Source: Saprospiraceae bacterium (lineage in GTDB: Bacteria > Bacteroidota > Bacteroidia > Chitinophagales > Saprospiraceae). Taken from it: DNA of 64,000 nucleotides. The notes beneath the pieces were generated by a model, which was given only the letters and a program-made list of their open reading frames with translations, was not told where the DNA came from and ran no database searches. Numbering within the stretch: the first letter of the stretch is position 1; the number at the start of each line of letters is the position of its first letter. This document shows, piece by piece, positions 19,112-30,475 of this stretch. The position numbers and the translations under genes are program-made. Location: positions 1-64,000 of the forward strand of contig JAHDFP010000003.1 in assembly GCA_020628095.1 (NCBI GenBank). The letters run 5' to 3'.

Positions 19112-19456
19112 ATGGCTAAAAAAATTAGCGGAAAGCAAAGAATTAAATTTAGAACTAGAAAGCGTATCAGTGGTACAGCGGATGTGCCAAGATTATCAGT
19201 TTTCAGATCTAATAAATACATATACTGTCAACTCATAGATGATGTCAGTGGTCAGACTTTGGCTTCTGCAGATTCTAAGTCAGTAGGAAATAATGATTCA
19301 AAGATTACTTCTGCGGCAGAGGTGGGAAAGGCAATTGCGGAAAAAGCAAAGTCTAAGAACGTATCTCAGGTTGTGTTTGACAGAGGTGGTAATTTATATC
19401 ATGGTAGAATCAAGGCTCTGGCAGATGCTGCGAGGGAGAGTGGTCTACAATTTTAA
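19112..19456 (+). CDS. rplR: 50S ribosomal protein L18
   Basis: L18 carries 5S rRNA into the 50S subunit. The 114-residue protein has [29 protein letters not shown] and the C-terminal [26 protein letters not shown]. The spacing to rpsE is 18 nt. Confidence 0.98.
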   Translation: MAKKISGKQRIKFRTRKRISGTADVPRLSVFRSNKYIYCQLIDDVSGQTLASADSKSVGNNDSKITSAAEVGKAIAEKAKSKNVSQVVFDRGGNLYHGRIKALADAARESGLQF

Positions 19457-19474
19457 CTTCTTAAGTTATACTTA

Positions 19475-19996
19475 ATGGCAAAGCAAAAAGGTAAGAAAGT
19501 AAAAGCAGTAGAGACATCAGAATACAAAGAAAAACTGGTGAGTCTCAATCGTGTGGCAAAGGTGACTAAGGGGGGTAGAACATTTAGTTTTTCTGCATTG
19601 GTAGTGCTCGGCGATGGAAAAGGAAAAGTCGGTCATGGTCTTGGGAAAGCGAGAGACGTGCAAGAGTGTATAGCAAAAGCAGTAGATGATGCTAGAAAGA
19701 ACCTTGTGGATGTTCCATTGGTAAAAGGAACGATACCGCACGAGCAGAAAGGAAAATATGGTGCTGGAAAAGTCCTCATCAAGCCAGCTTCTGATGGTAC
19801 AGGTGTAATAGCTGGGGGTGCTATGAGAGCGGTACTGGAGATGGCGGGTGTACAGAATGTACTAGCGAAATCTCAAGGGTCTTCCAATCCTCATAACGTG
19901 GTCAAAGCAACAATTAATGCTTTGGAAAATCTAAGAAGCCCAGCTCAAGTCGCGGCAATTAGGGGTATCACATTACAAAAACTTTTTGAAGGATAG
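19475..19996 (+). CDS. rpsE: 30S ribosomal protein S5
   Basis: S5 acts in decoding fidelity and is a spectinomycin-resistance site. The 173-residue protein has [37 protein letters not shown] and [19 protein letters not shown], the two halves of the family. rpmD starts 4 nt downstream. Confidence 0.99.
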   Translation: MAKQKGKKVKAVETSEYKEKLVSLNRVAKVTKGGRTFSFSALVVLGDGKGKVGHGLGKARDVQECIAKAVDDARKNLVDVPLVKGTIPHEQKGKYGAGKVLIKPASDGTGVIAGGAMRAVLEMAGVQNVLAKSQGSSNPHNVVKATINALENLRSPAQVAAIRGITLQKLFEG

Positions 19997-20000
19997 TATA

Positions 20001-20180
20001 ATGGCTAAAATCAAAATAACACAGGTAAGAAGTATCATAGACAGGCCACAAAAGCAAAAGGATACAATGTTTGCTCTGGGGCTGAGAAAGATGAATCAAT
20101 CTGTAGAAAAGGAAGTGTCTCCACAGGTACTAGGAATGGTCAATAAAGTGGCCCACTTATTAAAAGTAGAAGAAATATAA
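20001..20180 (+). CDS. rpmD: 50S ribosomal protein L30
   Basis: The 59-residue protein starts at ATG 20001 with AKIKITQVRSIIDRPQKQKDTMFALGLRKM, the family core. A longer reading from 19986 would overlap the rpsE stop and adds five unrelated residues, so it is rejected. Its position between rpsE and rplO is standard. Confidence 0.97.
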   Translation: MAKIKITQVRSIIDRPQKQKDTMFALGLRKMNQSVEKEVSPQVLGMVNKVAHLLKVEEI

Positions 20181-20202
20181 ATAATTATAAATTCTGTAGA
20201 TC

Positions 20203-20649
20203 ATGGGTTTGCATAACTTATCACCAGTAAAAGGATCTGTAAAAACTAAAAGGAGAAAAGCACGAGGACAAGGCTCTGGCAGAGGTGGTACCTCTACAAG
20301 AGGGCATAAAGGGGCAAAATCCAGATCTGGTTATAGTAGAAAGAGAAATTTTGAAGGTGGTCAGATGCCTTTACAGATGAGACTTCCTAAGAGAGGATTT
20401 AAAAGTCCTAATAGAGTGAGTTATGTCGCTCTCAATCTTGCAAGACTGCAAGAACTAAATGATAAATACGGAATGTCTTCCGTATCAGTAGAAGGTCTTT
20501 ATGAGAAAAGAATCATAAAGAAGAATGATAAAGTAAAGGTTTTAGGTAATGGAGAACTTTCATCTGCCGTCAACGTTACGGTACATGCAATCTCTGAGGC
20601 CGCTAAATCAGCCATCGAAGCAAAAGGTGGTACAGTTACATTACTTTAA
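20203..20649 (+). CDS. rplO: 50S ribosomal protein L15
   Basis: L15 is a late-assembly protein in the 50S core. The 148-residue sequence has the Gly/Arg-rich N terminus RRKARGQGSGRGGTSTRGHKGAKSRSG, GGQMPLQMRLPKRGF, and a C-terminal domain ending with a GGTVTLL strand. It lies 9 nt before secY. Confidence 0.98.
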   Translation: MGLHNLSPVKGSVKTKRRKARGQGSGRGGTSTRGHKGAKSRSGYSRKRNFEGGQMPLQMRLPKRGFKSPNRVSYVALNLARLQELNDKYGMSSVSVEGLYEKRIIKKNDKVKVLGNGELSSAVNVTVHAISEAAKSAIEAKGGTVTLL

Positions 20650-20658
20650 TCTTAGATA

Positions 20659-22023
20659 ATGAACAAGTTTATAGAAACCATAAAGAATATTTGGAGTATT
20701 AAAGAACTAAGAGAAAGAATTCTCTATACTCTATTGATGCTCTTGATATTTAGAATTGGATCTTTTATTCCTATAGCAGGTGTTAACTCTAAAGCTCTGG
20801 AAGCGGCGACTCAGACAGGAGATCAAAGTATCTTGGGTTTAATTAACATGTTTACAGGGGGTGCTTTTAACCAAGCAGCCATTTTTGCATTAGGAATCAT
20901 GCCTTATATTACGGCATCTATCATTATCCAATTATTGGGTTTCGCTGTTCCTTATTTTCAAAAGCTACAACAAAAAGAAGGAGAGTCTGGTCGTAAGAAG
21001 TTAACTCAGATTACCAGATTATTGACTGTGGCCATTACATTGGTACAGGGTGCTGGATATCTGACTTATCTTAAATCATTGCCAGGGGCTATTTACCCAT
21101 CATTATCACCGTCTATATTCTGGTTATCAGGTATTATACTCTTGTCGTCAGGTACGATGTTCGCGATGTGGATGGGTGAGAAGATTACCGATAAAGGAAT
21201 AGGTAATGGTGTATCTCTCTTAATCACTATCGGTATAATTGCTACGCTACCAAGAGAATTTGCAGCGGAGGTATTGGCAAGATTTGGTAGTGGTGGATTA
21301 TTCTTATTGATCGTAGAGTTGGCATTCTTTTTCTTCGTGGTCTTAGTGACAGTATTAGTTGTACAAGGCGTGCGTAGGATACCGATCCAATTCGCTAAGC
21401 GAATGGTCGGAAGATCAGGAGCGAATATGCCTTCTGCTGGAGCAAGAGATTATATTCCACTTAAGGTTAATGCTTCAGGGGTTATGCCTATAATTTTTGC
21501 TCAGGCGATTATGTTCTTACCACCTCAGCTATCTACTTGGTTGACGGCTGATGGAGAGACGCCGGGTAACTTTATGATGGCTATGTCTGATTGGACATCT
21601 TTGCCATATAATATTATATTTTTCCTGCTTGTAGTTGTATTTACTTACGTATATACCGCATTGTTAGTGAATCCTCAACAATATGCAGAATACCTTAAAA
21701 GACAGAATGCTTTTATTCCAGGTATTAAGCCAGGTAAGAATACGCAGGATTATATAGATAATCTTACGACAAGAATCACATTACCAGGATCTATATTCTT
21801 AGGTCTTATTTCTATATTACCAGCAATCATAGCAAGATTCGGTGTTAATCAGGGTTTCGCTATATTTTTTGGTGGTACTTCATTATTGATTTTGGTGGCT
21901 GTTGTGTTAGACACATTGCAGCAGGTGGAATCTTATCTACTTATGCGCAAGTACGATGGTCTTGTCAAATCGGGTAGAATAAAAGGTCGTAGTGGCATGC
22001 AGCCGATAGGTGCAGGTATGTAA
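20659..22023 (+). CDS. secY: Protein translocase subunit SecY
   Basis: SecY is the pore of the Sec translocon in the inner membrane. The 454-residue protein shows ten hydrophobic segments, the plug region GLINMFTGGAFNQAAIFALGIMPYITASIIIQLL, and the cytoplasmic loop KRQNAFIPGIKPGKNTQDYI. It ends the spc segment and is followed by map after 6 nt; no adk gene lies between them. Confidence 0.99.
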   Translation: MNKFIETIKNIWSIKELRERILYTLLMLLIFRIGSFIPIAGVNSKALEAATQTGDQSILGLINMFTGGAFNQAAIFALGIMPYITASIIIQLLGFAVPYFQKLQQKEGESGRKKLTQITRLLTVAITLVQGAGYLTYLKSLPGAIYPSLSPSIFWLSGIILLSSGTMFAMWMGEKITDKGIGNGVSLLITIGIIATLPREFAAEVLARFGSGGLFLLIVELAFFFFVVLVTVLVVQGVRRIPIQFAKRMVGRSGANMPSAGARDYIPLKVNASGVMPIIFAQAIMFLPPQLSTWLTADGETPGNFMMAMSDWTSLPYNIIFFLLVVVFTYVYTALLVNPQQYAEYLKRQNAFIPGIKPGKNTQDYIDNLTTRITLPGSIFLGLISILPAIIARFGVNQGFAIFFGGTSLLILVAVVLDTLQQVESYLLMRKYDGLVKSGRIKGRSGMQPIGAGM

Positions 22024-22029
22024 TAATCT

Positions 22030-22836
22030 ATGATTTTTTACAAAACAGATGAGGACATAGAAAAACTCCGTATTAGTTGTACGCTAGTGACAAAGACTCT
22101 GGCGCATGTGGCGTCCATACTCAAACCTGGAGTTACTGGTAAACAAATAGATAAGGAGGCAGAAACTTTTCTCAGGGATCATAATGCAAAACCAGGTTTC
22201 AAAGGATACCGAGGTTTTCCAGGAACACTATGTATTTCTCCTAACTCTGCTGTGGTGCATGGAATCCCTACGGATGAAGAGTTTAAGGAAGATGATATTA
22301 TCAGTATAGATTGCGGCTCTTATATCAACGAGTTTTTTGGAGATGCGGCTTTTACCTTTGCCATGCCAGCGGTGGATGACGAAGTGATGGATTTATTAGT
22401 CACGACATACGAATCATTATACAAGGGTATAGATGAGGCAGTCGTGGGAAATAGATTAGGAGATATAGGTCATGCTATCCAGCAATATACAGAATCAAAG
22501 AAGTACACGGTGGTCAGGGAGTTAGTGGGTCATGGGATAGGCAAAAATTTGCATGAGGCACCTGAGGTACCTAATTATGGTAAACGAGGAAGAGGACCCA
22601 AGATCAAAGATGGTCTGGTCATCGCCATAGAGCCGATGATCAATATGGGCAAGAAGGGGGTAAAGCAGGATAAAGACGGATGGACGATTAAGACAAAAGA
22701 CAATAAGCCAAGTGCTCACTATGAGCATACGGTGGCTATCACGGACGAAAAAACGGACATATTATCTGACCATAGTTACATCCTTGAGGCCATAAAAAAT
22801 AATTCTGAAATCAAGAATATTTCGTTAAAAAAATAG
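22030..22836 (+). CDS. map: Methionine aminopeptidase type I
   Basis: The enzyme removes the initiator Met. The 268-residue protein has the pita-bread metal ligands in SIDCGSYINEFFGDAAFTF (two Asp), GHGIGKNLHEAPEVPNYG (His), VIAIEPMIN (Glu) and HYEHTVAITD (Glu). The MGKKGVKQDKDGWTIKTKDNK loop before the last ligand is usual for this phylum. It links secY to infA. Confidence 0.98.
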   Translation: MIFYKTDEDIEKLRISCTLVTKTLAHVASILKPGVTGKQIDKEAETFLRDHNAKPGFKGYRGFPGTLCISPNSAVVHGIPTDEEFKEDDIISIDCGSYINEFFGDAAFTFAMPAVDDEVMDLLVTTYESLYKGIDEAVVGNRLGDIGHAIQQYTESKKYTVVRELVGHGIGKNLHEAPEVPNYGKRGRGPKIKDGLVIAIEPMINMGKKGVKQDKDGWTIKTKDNKPSAHYEHTVAITDEKTDILSDHSYILEAIKNNSEIKNISLKK

Positions 22837-22860
22837 ATATTTGCACTCCAAAAATTTTTA

Positions 22861-23079
22861 ATGGCAAAAAAGGACTTAATTCAACAAGATGGAACGATAG
22901 AAGAAGCACTTTCTAATGCCATGTTTAGGGTTAGGTTAGAGAACGACCACTTGATAGTCGCTACGATATCTGGAAAAATGAGAATGAATTACATTCGAAT
23001 ATTACCGGGGGATAAAGTGGCTGTCGAGATGTCGCCGTATGATCTAAGTAGAGGCCGTATCACATATAGATATAAGTAA
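22861..23079 (+). CDS. infA: Translation initiation factor IF-1
   Basis: IF-1 is an OB-fold protein that occupies the A site during initiation. The 72-residue sequence has [58 protein letters not shown], close to the family consensus. A GATATTTGC box at 22836-22844 differs in one base from the -7 consensus, so a local promoter is possible. rpmJ follows after 2 nt. Confidence 0.98.
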   Translation: MAKKDLIQQDGTIEEALSNAMFRVRLENDHLIVATISGKMRMNYIRILPGDKVAVEMSPYDLSRGRITYRYK

Positions 23080-23081
23080 AA

Positions 23082-23198
23082 ATGAAAGTAAAAGCATCAA
23101 TAAAGAAGAGGTCTGCAGATTGTAAGATCGTAAGACGAAAAGGGAAGCTTTATATTATTAATAAAAAGAACCCTAGGTTCAAACAAAGACAAGGATAA
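23082..23198 (+). CDS. rpmJ: 50S ribosomal protein L36, zinc-less form
   Basis: A 38-residue basic protein starting [21 protein letters not shown] and ending NPRFKQRQG, clearly L36. Of the four zinc ligands of the canonical form only Cys14 remains: position 11 is Ser, 27 is Asn and the His position is not His. It is therefore the C-minus type common in Bacteroidota. It lies in a 122-nt gap between infA and rpsM, 2 nt and 3 nt from its neighbours. Confidence 0.97.
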   Translation: MKVKASIKKRSADCKIVRRKGKLYIINKKNPRFKQRQG

Positions 23199-23201
23199 GC
23201 T

Positions 23202-23579
23202 ATGGCGCGAATTGCAGGTATAGATTTACCAAAAAATAAGAGGGGCGTCATTGGCTTGACGTATATATATGGTATTGGAACATCTAAGGCTAAAGAAATA
23301 TTAACCAAAGTCGGTCTTGATGAGCATACCAAAGTTAATGAATGGAATGATGACAACATCAAGCAAATCTCTAAGCTTATTCAGGACGATTTTAAAGTAG
23401 AAGGTGAACTTAGGTCAGAAGTACAAATGAATATAAAGAGGCTTATGGATATAGCTTCTTACAGAGGTTTACGTCATAGAAAAGGTCTTCCGGTAAGAGG
23501 TCAAAGAACACAGACTAACGCGAGAACAAGAAAAGGAAAGAAGAAAACAGTAGCTAACAAGAAAAAAGCGACTAAATAA
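23202..23579 (+). CDS. rpsM: 30S ribosomal protein S13
   Basis: S13 forms inter-subunit bridges and touches the P-site tRNA. The 125-residue protein begins [25 protein letters not shown] and has the motif [30 protein letters not shown]. First gene of the alpha segment. Confidence 0.99.
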   Translation: MARIAGIDLPKNKRGVIGLTYIYGIGTSKAKEILTKVGLDEHTKVNEWNDDNIKQISKLIQDDFKVEGELRSEVQMNIKRLMDIASYRGLRHRKGLPVRGQRTQTNARTRKGKKKTVANKKKATK

Positions 23580-23591
23580 TAAATAATCAAG

Positions 23592-23978
23592 ATGGCTAAA
23601 GGCAAAAAGGTAAAGAAAAGGCGAATTAGTGTAGAACCAGAAGGTTACGCTTATATCAAGGCAAGCTTTAATAATATTATCATATCTATGACCAACAAAC
23701 AGGGTCAGGTAATATCATGGGGATCTGCAGGAAAAGCGGGATTTAGAGGGTCTAAGAAAAATACTCCCTTCGCTGCACAGATAGCTGCTAAAGATGCTGC
23801 TCAAGTCGCTTATGATGCTGGATTAAGATATGCCGAAGTATTTGTTAAGGGGCCTGGATCGGGTAGAGAATCTGCGATCAGAGCCATTGACGAAATCGGA
23901 ATAAAAGTGACGAAGATCAAAGATGTCACACCACTTCCACATAATGGTTGCAGACCTCCCAAAAGGAGAAGAGTTTAA
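23592..23978 (+). CDS. rpsK: 30S ribosomal protein S11
   Basis: S11 forms part of the platform. The 128-residue protein has [40 protein letters not shown] and ends [18 protein letters not shown]. The NG in PLPHNG is the site that forms isoaspartate in E. coli. 46 nt separate it from rpsD. Confidence 0.99.
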   Translation: MAKGKKVKKRRISVEPEGYAYIKASFNNIIISMTNKQGQVISWGSAGKAGFRGSKKNTPFAAQIAAKDAAQVAYDAGLRYAEVFVKGPGSGRESAIRAIDEIGIKVTKIKDVTPLPHNGCRPPKRRRV

Positions 23979-24024
23979 TATAATTAAGATACCGATCAAA
24001 TAACTGACAAACACTAAAAGATAA

Positions 24025-24630
24025 ATGGCTCGATATACAGGACCTAAAACGAAAATGGCGAGAAAGTTTGGTGAAGCCATCTTTGGACCAGATAAGAGTT
24101 TTGAGAAGAAGAAATATCCGCCAGGGCAACATGGTCCAGGTAGAAGACGTAAGCAAAAGTCTAACTATGCCATCCAGTTATTAGAAAAGCAAAAGGCTAA
24201 ATATACTTATGGCGTACTTGAGAGACAGTTTAGGAATCTTTTCGAGTCGGCTTCTCGTAAGAAGGGTGTAACTGGTGAGATTCTTTTACAGTTTTTGGAA
24301 TCAAGGCTGGATAATACAGTATTCCGTTTTGGATTGGCACCATCTCGAAGAGCAGCGAGACAAATGGTATCTCACAAGCACATCTTAGTTAACGGAGTAC
24401 TTACTAATATTCCATCTTATCAATTAAGACCAGGAGATGTCGTATCAGTCAGGAATAAATCTAAAAACCTAGAGATGATCTCTGGAGCGACTGGAGCAAG
24501 CACAAGAAAATCGACTTGGTTAGAGTGGAATCCTGAAAGAAAGGAAGGCACATTCTTGGCTTATCCTGAGAGAGATGCAATACCAGAAAATATCAACGAG
24601 CAGTTGATCGTCGAATTGTACTCTAAGTAA
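24025..24630 (+). CDS. rpsD: 30S ribosomal protein S4
   Basis: S4 nucleates 30S assembly. The 201-residue protein has the N-terminal [18 protein letters not shown], an S4 RNA-binding domain [34 protein letters not shown], and a C-terminal [19 protein letters not shown]. In E. coli S4 represses the alpha operon; the 87-nt spacer after it holds a small hairpin. Confidence 0.99.
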   Translation: MARYTGPKTKMARKFGEAIFGPDKSFEKKKYPPGQHGPGRRRKQKSNYAIQLLEKQKAKYTYGVLERQFRNLFESASRKKGVTGEILLQFLESRLDNTVFRFGLAPSRRAARQMVSHKHILVNGVLTNIPSYQLRPGDVVSVRNKSKNLEMISGATGASTRKSTWLEWNPERKEGTFLAYPERDAIPENINEQLIVELYSK

Positions 24631-24653
24631 TCACTTTCAGCAATGTCACATGC

Positions 24654-24671
24654 TCCGAAGAAAGTTTCGGA
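24654..24671 (+). promoter_or_regulatory. Hairpin between rpsD and rpoA
   Basis: TCCGAA at 24654-24659 pairs perfectly with TTCGGA at 24666-24671 around a 6-nt loop. It stands in the 87-nt spacer before rpoA. There is no T tract, so it is more likely a processing or control element than a terminator. Confidence 0.3.
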
Positions 24672-24717
24672 CTTCATTTAATTTATAAGATAATACAAGA
24701 GTATTTTAAAATAAAGT

Positions 24718-25716
24718 ATGAGCATATTAAACTTTCAACGTCCTAATAAAATATTACTTACCAAAGCTGATGATTTTGATGGTTCTTTCGAGTTCAAGCC
24801 TTTAGAGCCGGGTTTTGGTCAGACGATAGGTAATTCACTAAGGAGAGTTCTTTTATCTTCATTGGAGGGATATGCTATATCTGCGATTCGTGTTGCAGGT
24901 GTTGATCATGAGTTTTCCACTATCAAAGGAGTTGTAGAAGATGTTGTAGATATCATACTCAACATGAAGCAGGTCAGGTTAAAGCCAGAAATAGAAATGC
25001 CTGACATGGAGTCAGAAAAGATCTATCTTACCGTAAGTGGTAAGGAGGTGCTACTGGCTTCTGATATCGAGGCACATACTAATATATTTAAGGTCATGAA
25101 TCCTGATCTTGTGATATGTCACATGGACAGCAGTGTCAACCTTGAAATAGAGCTCACCGTAACTAAGGGAAGAGGTTACGTAGCAGCAACAGAAAATCTG
25201 GGTAAAGATGCTACGATAGGCATGATACCAGTAGATGCTATCTATACTCCGATAAAGAATGTCGCTTACAAAATAGAGAACACGAGGGTAGGACAGAGAA
25301 CGGATTACGAAAAGCTCACAATAGATATCAAAACGGATGGTACTATACATCCTGAGGAGGCGGTAAAAGAGGCATCAAGAATATTGATACAGCATCTTAT
25401 GCTTATAACTGATGAAAATATCACATTCGAGACAGAGAAGAGTAGAGAAGATGACATCGTAGATGAGCATATCTTACACATGCGTAAGTTGCTCAAGACA
25501 CCATTGGAGGATTTGGATTTATCAGTCAGAGCATATAATTGCCTCAAAGCGGCTAAGATCAATTCATTAGGAGAAATGGTCAAGTATGACACTAATGAAT
25601 TATTGAAATTCAGAAACTTCGGTAAAAAGTCCCTTGTAGAAATCGAAGAATTGCTTCAGAATAAAGGTCTGACATTTGGTATGGATCTTTCTAAGTATAA
25701 GTTAGACGAGGAATAA
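24718..25716 (+). CDS. rpoA: RNA polymerase subunit alpha
   Basis: RpoA dimerises to start polymerase assembly. At 332 residues it has the N-terminal domain (about 1-230; PLEPGFGQTIGNSLRRVLLSSLEGYAI) and, after a linker, the C-terminal domain (about 255-332; LSVRAYNCLKAAKINSLGEMV) that contacts activators and UP elements. A stem with a T tract lies between it and rplQ. Confidence 0.99.
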   Translation: MSILNFQRPNKILLTKADDFDGSFEFKPLEPGFGQTIGNSLRRVLLSSLEGYAISAIRVAGVDHEFSTIKGVVEDVVDIILNMKQVRLKPEIEMPDMESEKIYLTVSGKEVLLASDIEAHTNIFKVMNPDLVICHMDSSVNLEIELTVTKGRGYVAATENLGKDATIGMIPVDAIYTPIKNVAYKIENTRVGQRTDYEKLTIDIKTDGTIHPEEAVKEASRILIQHLMLITDENITFETEKSREDDIVDEHILHMRKLLKTPLEDLDLSVRAYNCLKAAKINSLGEMVKYDTNELLKFRNFGKKSLVEIEELLQNKGLTFGMDLSKYKLDEE

Positions 25717-25725
25717 TTTGATATA

Positions 25726-25760
25726 AGGATCGCATCGACTCTTAGGGTCCTATTTTTTTT
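25726..25760 (+). terminator. Weak terminator or attenuator after rpoA
   Basis: AGGATC (25726-25731) pairs with GGTCCT (25746-25751), 6 bp with one wobble, and is followed by eight T within 25752-25760. It lies in a 128-nt spacer before rplQ, so it may reduce rather than stop transcription of rplQ. No clear promoter for rplQ was seen. Confidence 0.45.
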
Positions 25761-25844
25761 AATATTGTATTAACTCAGTGTTCGACATTTTAGAAAAGTC
25801 GATTACAAAAATTAGAACACAGGTGATACCAAATTATAAGTCTT

Positions 25845-26360
25845 ATGAGACACGGAAAAAAATTCAACCATTTAGGTAGACAAAAAGGGCATAGAAAGGC
25901 CTTGTTCAAAAACCTTTCTCAAGCACTGATCAAGCACAAAAGAATTAATACAACTTTAGCTAAGGCTAAGGCTCTAAGAATGTTTATAGAGCCTTTAGTG
26001 ACTAAGGCCAGAACTAATTCATTACATTCTAGGAGGGTGGTGTTCGGTTATCTACAGAGCAAAGAAGCGATCAAAGAACTTTTTGGTCCTATAGCAGATA
26101 AGATCGGAGACAGACCAGGTGGTTACACAAGAGTAATCAAAACTGGTTTTAGAAAGGGTGATGGCGCGGAGATGGCAATGATAGAGTTTGTGGACTTCAA
26201 CGAAGTCTACACGAACACTAAAGAAGCGAAGAAAGGTGGACGTAGAAGAAGACGTAAAAAAGGTAGCGGCGCAGCGGAGGCAGCGACAGCAATAGCGTCC
26301 ACAGAAACACAACAGGCAGTAGACCAACAAATGGGTGGAGCTGGCTCAGAAGAGGAATAA
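25845..26360 (+). CDS. rplQ: 50S ribosomal protein L17 with C-terminal tail
   Basis: L17 lies at the tunnel exit side. The first ~120 residues ([42 protein letters not shown]) match the family. At 171 residues it has an additional tail of about 45 residues, first an Arg/Lys stretch ([10 protein letters not shown]), then Ala/Thr/Glu-rich and ending SEEE. Such tails are frequent on Bacteroidota L17. Confidence 0.98.
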   Translation: MRHGKKFNHLGRQKGHRKALFKNLSQALIKHKRINTTLAKAKALRMFIEPLVTKARTNSLHSRRVVFGYLQSKEAIKELFGPIADKIGDRPGGYTRVIKTGFRKGDGAEMAMIEFVDFNEVYTNTKEAKKGGRRRRRKKGSGAAEAATAIASTETQQAVDQQMGGAGSEEE

Positions 26361-26385
26361 TAAACCAAAGTGAAATATTTAGTAG

Positions 26386-26417
26386 AGGGTAATCGATTTT
26401 CGATTACCCTTTTTTTG
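26386..26417 (+). terminator. Rho-independent terminator after rplQ
   Basis: AGGGTAATCG (26386-26395) pairs perfectly with CGATTACCCT (26401-26410) around a 5-nt loop, followed by seven T. It ends the ribosomal super-cluster. Confidence 0.93.
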
Positions 26418-26448
26418 TTCTAACACATATCATATTATATATATGATT

Positions 26449-26456
26449 TATATTTG
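26449..26456 (+). promoter_or_regulatory. -7 box before carA
   Basis: TATATTTG matches TAnnTTTG, 26 nt before the carA start and after the rplQ terminator. No TTTG element was found at the usual distance upstream, so only the -7 half is supported. Confidence 0.45.
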
Positions 26457-26482
26457 AGCATCATTTATTTTTTCTTCAACCT

Positions 26483-28878
<2,396 letters not shown>

Positions 28879-28936
28879 GACCTAACTTTCTCGATAGATT
28901 ATATACGGTGTTTCTCGCATTTATCTGTTTGAGAAA

Positions 28937-29314
28937 TTATAATTCTTCAGAATAGTTGAGAGTCGCCGACTCCTTACTCCGTGATCTCATAAGGAATAAT
29001 ACGAAGAGGTTAAAAAAGTGCATCAGGCCAAGAATGATAATGATTAATCCGATTTTAATACTTAGCATTTCAATGGAATCTACGATGGAGACAATACCTT
29101 TTTTGACGATCAGATTCTTGAGTACATAGCCAAAGTTAATCAGGTAAAATCCTACCAATAGTAATTTGTTGACACTGTCTACGAGCACCTCATCAGCTTT
29201 GAATATTTCCATCAAGAAGATCTTCCCATTAGTAAATAAAGTACGACCAACCCATATTGTCAATGCGACAGAAATGGTAATGTAAGAGAGATATGTTATT
29301 ACTAAATAGTCCAT
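28937..29314 (-). CDS. Small membrane protein beside a GbsR-type regulator
   Basis: A 125-residue protein with three to four hydrophobic segments (about residues 5-25, 50-65, 85-110), the last followed by a charged tail. I do not recognise the family. It is transcribed from its own start after the regulator gene, with 67 nt between them. A 27-bp element closely matching that before the regulator lies 22 nt upstream of its ATG, so it is probably a target of that regulator. Confidence 0.65.
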   Translation of the reverse strand: MDYLVITYLSYITISVALTIWVGRTLFTNGKIFLMEIFKADEVLVDSVNKLLLVGFYLINFGYVLKNLIVKKGIVSIVDSIEMLSIKIGLIIIILGLMHFFNLFVLFLMRSRSKESATLNYSEEL

Positions 29315-29336
29315 AATAAGTTGTGTTTATTTAATT

Positions 29337-29363
29337 ATCGAAATTTCAGAAATAATTGAAAAT
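29337..29363. promoter_or_regulatory. Putative GbsR-type operator, copy 1
   Basis: This 27-bp element contains GAAATTTCAGA and ends TTGAAAAT. It aligns without gaps to copy 2 at 29911-29937, matching at about 20 of 27 positions, and lies exactly 22 nt upstream of the membrane-protein ATG. Confidence 0.6.
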
Positions 29364-29381
29364 ATGCTATAAAATTTTTTT

Positions 29382-29888
29382 TTACCGAAATAGCTTAATA
29401 GCCTGACTAAAAAACCAATTAGATCCCATAGCCGTAAATTTTTCTACAAAACTGTCACTCTGCTTGGCATACTTGTGTAAGTCCTTTGTGACTTTTTTGA
29501 ATTCTTTTTCTGCACCAATATTGAGATTCAATTCGGCGCCCTGTATTTCTTCCAGCATTCTTATTGCTGGCTCCAGTTCTCTTCTTTTTCTTTCTTTGGC
29601 TACTTGTATGATTAGTTTCCAGGTGTCTTTTTCGGAATAGAAATAGTCTTTGCGATCACCTGTTACATAGTCTTTATACACAATGCCCCATTCCATAAGC
29701 GCTTTTAAGTTCATGCTCACATTACCTCTTGATATCCCTAGCTCTTCTATGATTTCATCAGCTGTCACTGGTTTAGGGTTTACCATCAGCAGTGCATGTA
29801 TCTGGGCCATTGTCTTATTGATTCCCCACGAGCTTCCCAGAACACCCCACGAATGAATAAATTTTTTCTTGGCCTCTTCGTAATTCAT
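29382..29888 (-). CDS. GbsR/MarR-family transcriptional regulator
   Basis: A 168-residue winged-helix regulator of the GbsR branch of the MarR superfamily. The helix-turn-helix reads PVTADEIIEELGISRGNVSMNLKALMEWGIV near residues 38-70, followed by a wing with DRKDYFY. The N-terminal SWGVLGSSWGINKTMAQIHALL is the family dimer helix. GbsR proteins sense choline and osmolytes in some bacteria, but the effector here is unknown. Copy 2 of the putative operator lies upstream, so autorepression is likely. Confidence 0.85.
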   Translation of the reverse strand: MNYEEAKKKFIHSWGVLGSSWGINKTMAQIHALLMVNPKPVTADEIIEELGISRGNVSMNLKALMEWGIVYKDYVTGDRKDYFYSEKDTWKLIIQVAKERKRRELEPAIRMLEEIQGAELNLNIGAEKEFKKVTKDLHKYAKQSDSFVEKFTAMGSNWFFSQAIKLFR

Positions 29889-29910
29889 AATGCGAAGTTA
29901 TAATTTGTTT

Positions 29911-29937
29911 TCTGAAATTTCAGATATTTCTGAAAAT
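29911..29937. promoter_or_regulatory. Putative GbsR-type operator, copy 2
   Basis: The site begins with the perfect palindrome TCTGAAATTTCAGA (29911-29924) and continues TATTTCTGAAAAT. It lies 22 nt upstream of the regulator ATG, the same distance as copy 1 from its gene. Confidence 0.65.
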
Positions 29938-30009
29938 AAAAACATGTTACTTTGTAAATCAATGATAATCAATTCGTTATAATGATATGGTCACTGAGTA
30001 AATAGAAAT

Positions 30010-30141
30010 ATGGCTTATTATGAGTTTTATAAATATCTCTACCCAATACCTTTTGTGGCACTTAAACCCTATATTTGGACTATCAAAACGGATGTTATAC
30101 AATCCAATTCTTACCTGAGAGTTTTATTTAACAGAAAATAG
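30010..30141 (+). CDS. Small hypothetical ORF before ftsB-like gene
   Basis: A 43-codon reading frame, beginning MAYYEFYKYLYPIPFVALKP and ending FNRK, occupies the 259-nt gap before the DivIC gene and stops 6 nt before its ATG. The composition (many Tyr, Pro, Phe) looks protein-like, but no family is recognised. It may be coupled to the gene behind it or be chance. Confidence 0.3.
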   Translation: MAYYEFYKYLYPIPFVALKPYIWTIKTDVIQSNSYLRVLFNRK

Positions 30142-30147
30142 TCTTAG

Positions 30148-30471
30148 ATGAGAATTTTGAGCGAAATAATTGAAAAGTTGGGCTTATCAGAAGTGCAATT
30201 AATCAACAAATACACCCTGACGGTAGTTGCATTTGTTGTTTGGGTTTCGTTTTTCGATAATTATAGTTTGCTGACTCAACACAAGTTATCTTCAGCTATA
30301 GAAGAGTTGGAGATACAAAAATCTGAGTATGAGAGTCAGTTGCAAGATGCTATAGTCAGAAGACGAAACATTGAGAACAACAGAGAAAAGTATGCAAGGG
30401 AGCAGTATAGAATGATAAAGAAGGGAGAAGAGGTGATCGTATTGGATAAAAAATCTTTAAAAAAGGAATAG
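30148..30471 (+). CDS. Septum formation initiator (DivIC/FtsB) family protein
   Basis: A 107-residue bitopic membrane protein: a short cytoplasmic start, one transmembrane helix about residues 28-45 ([13 protein letters not shown]), then a periplasmic coiled coil ([39 protein letters not shown]) with the family ending [10 protein letters not shown]. FtsB/DivIC works with FtsL and FtsQ in the divisome. It is 4 nt upstream of sucD. Confidence 0.88.
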   Translation: MRILSEIIEKLGLSEVQLINKYTLTVVAFVVWVSFFDNYSLLTQHKLSSAIEELEIQKSEYESQLQDAIVRRRNIENNREKYAREQYRMIKKGEEVIVLDKKSLKKE

Positions 30472-30475
30472 GCTA

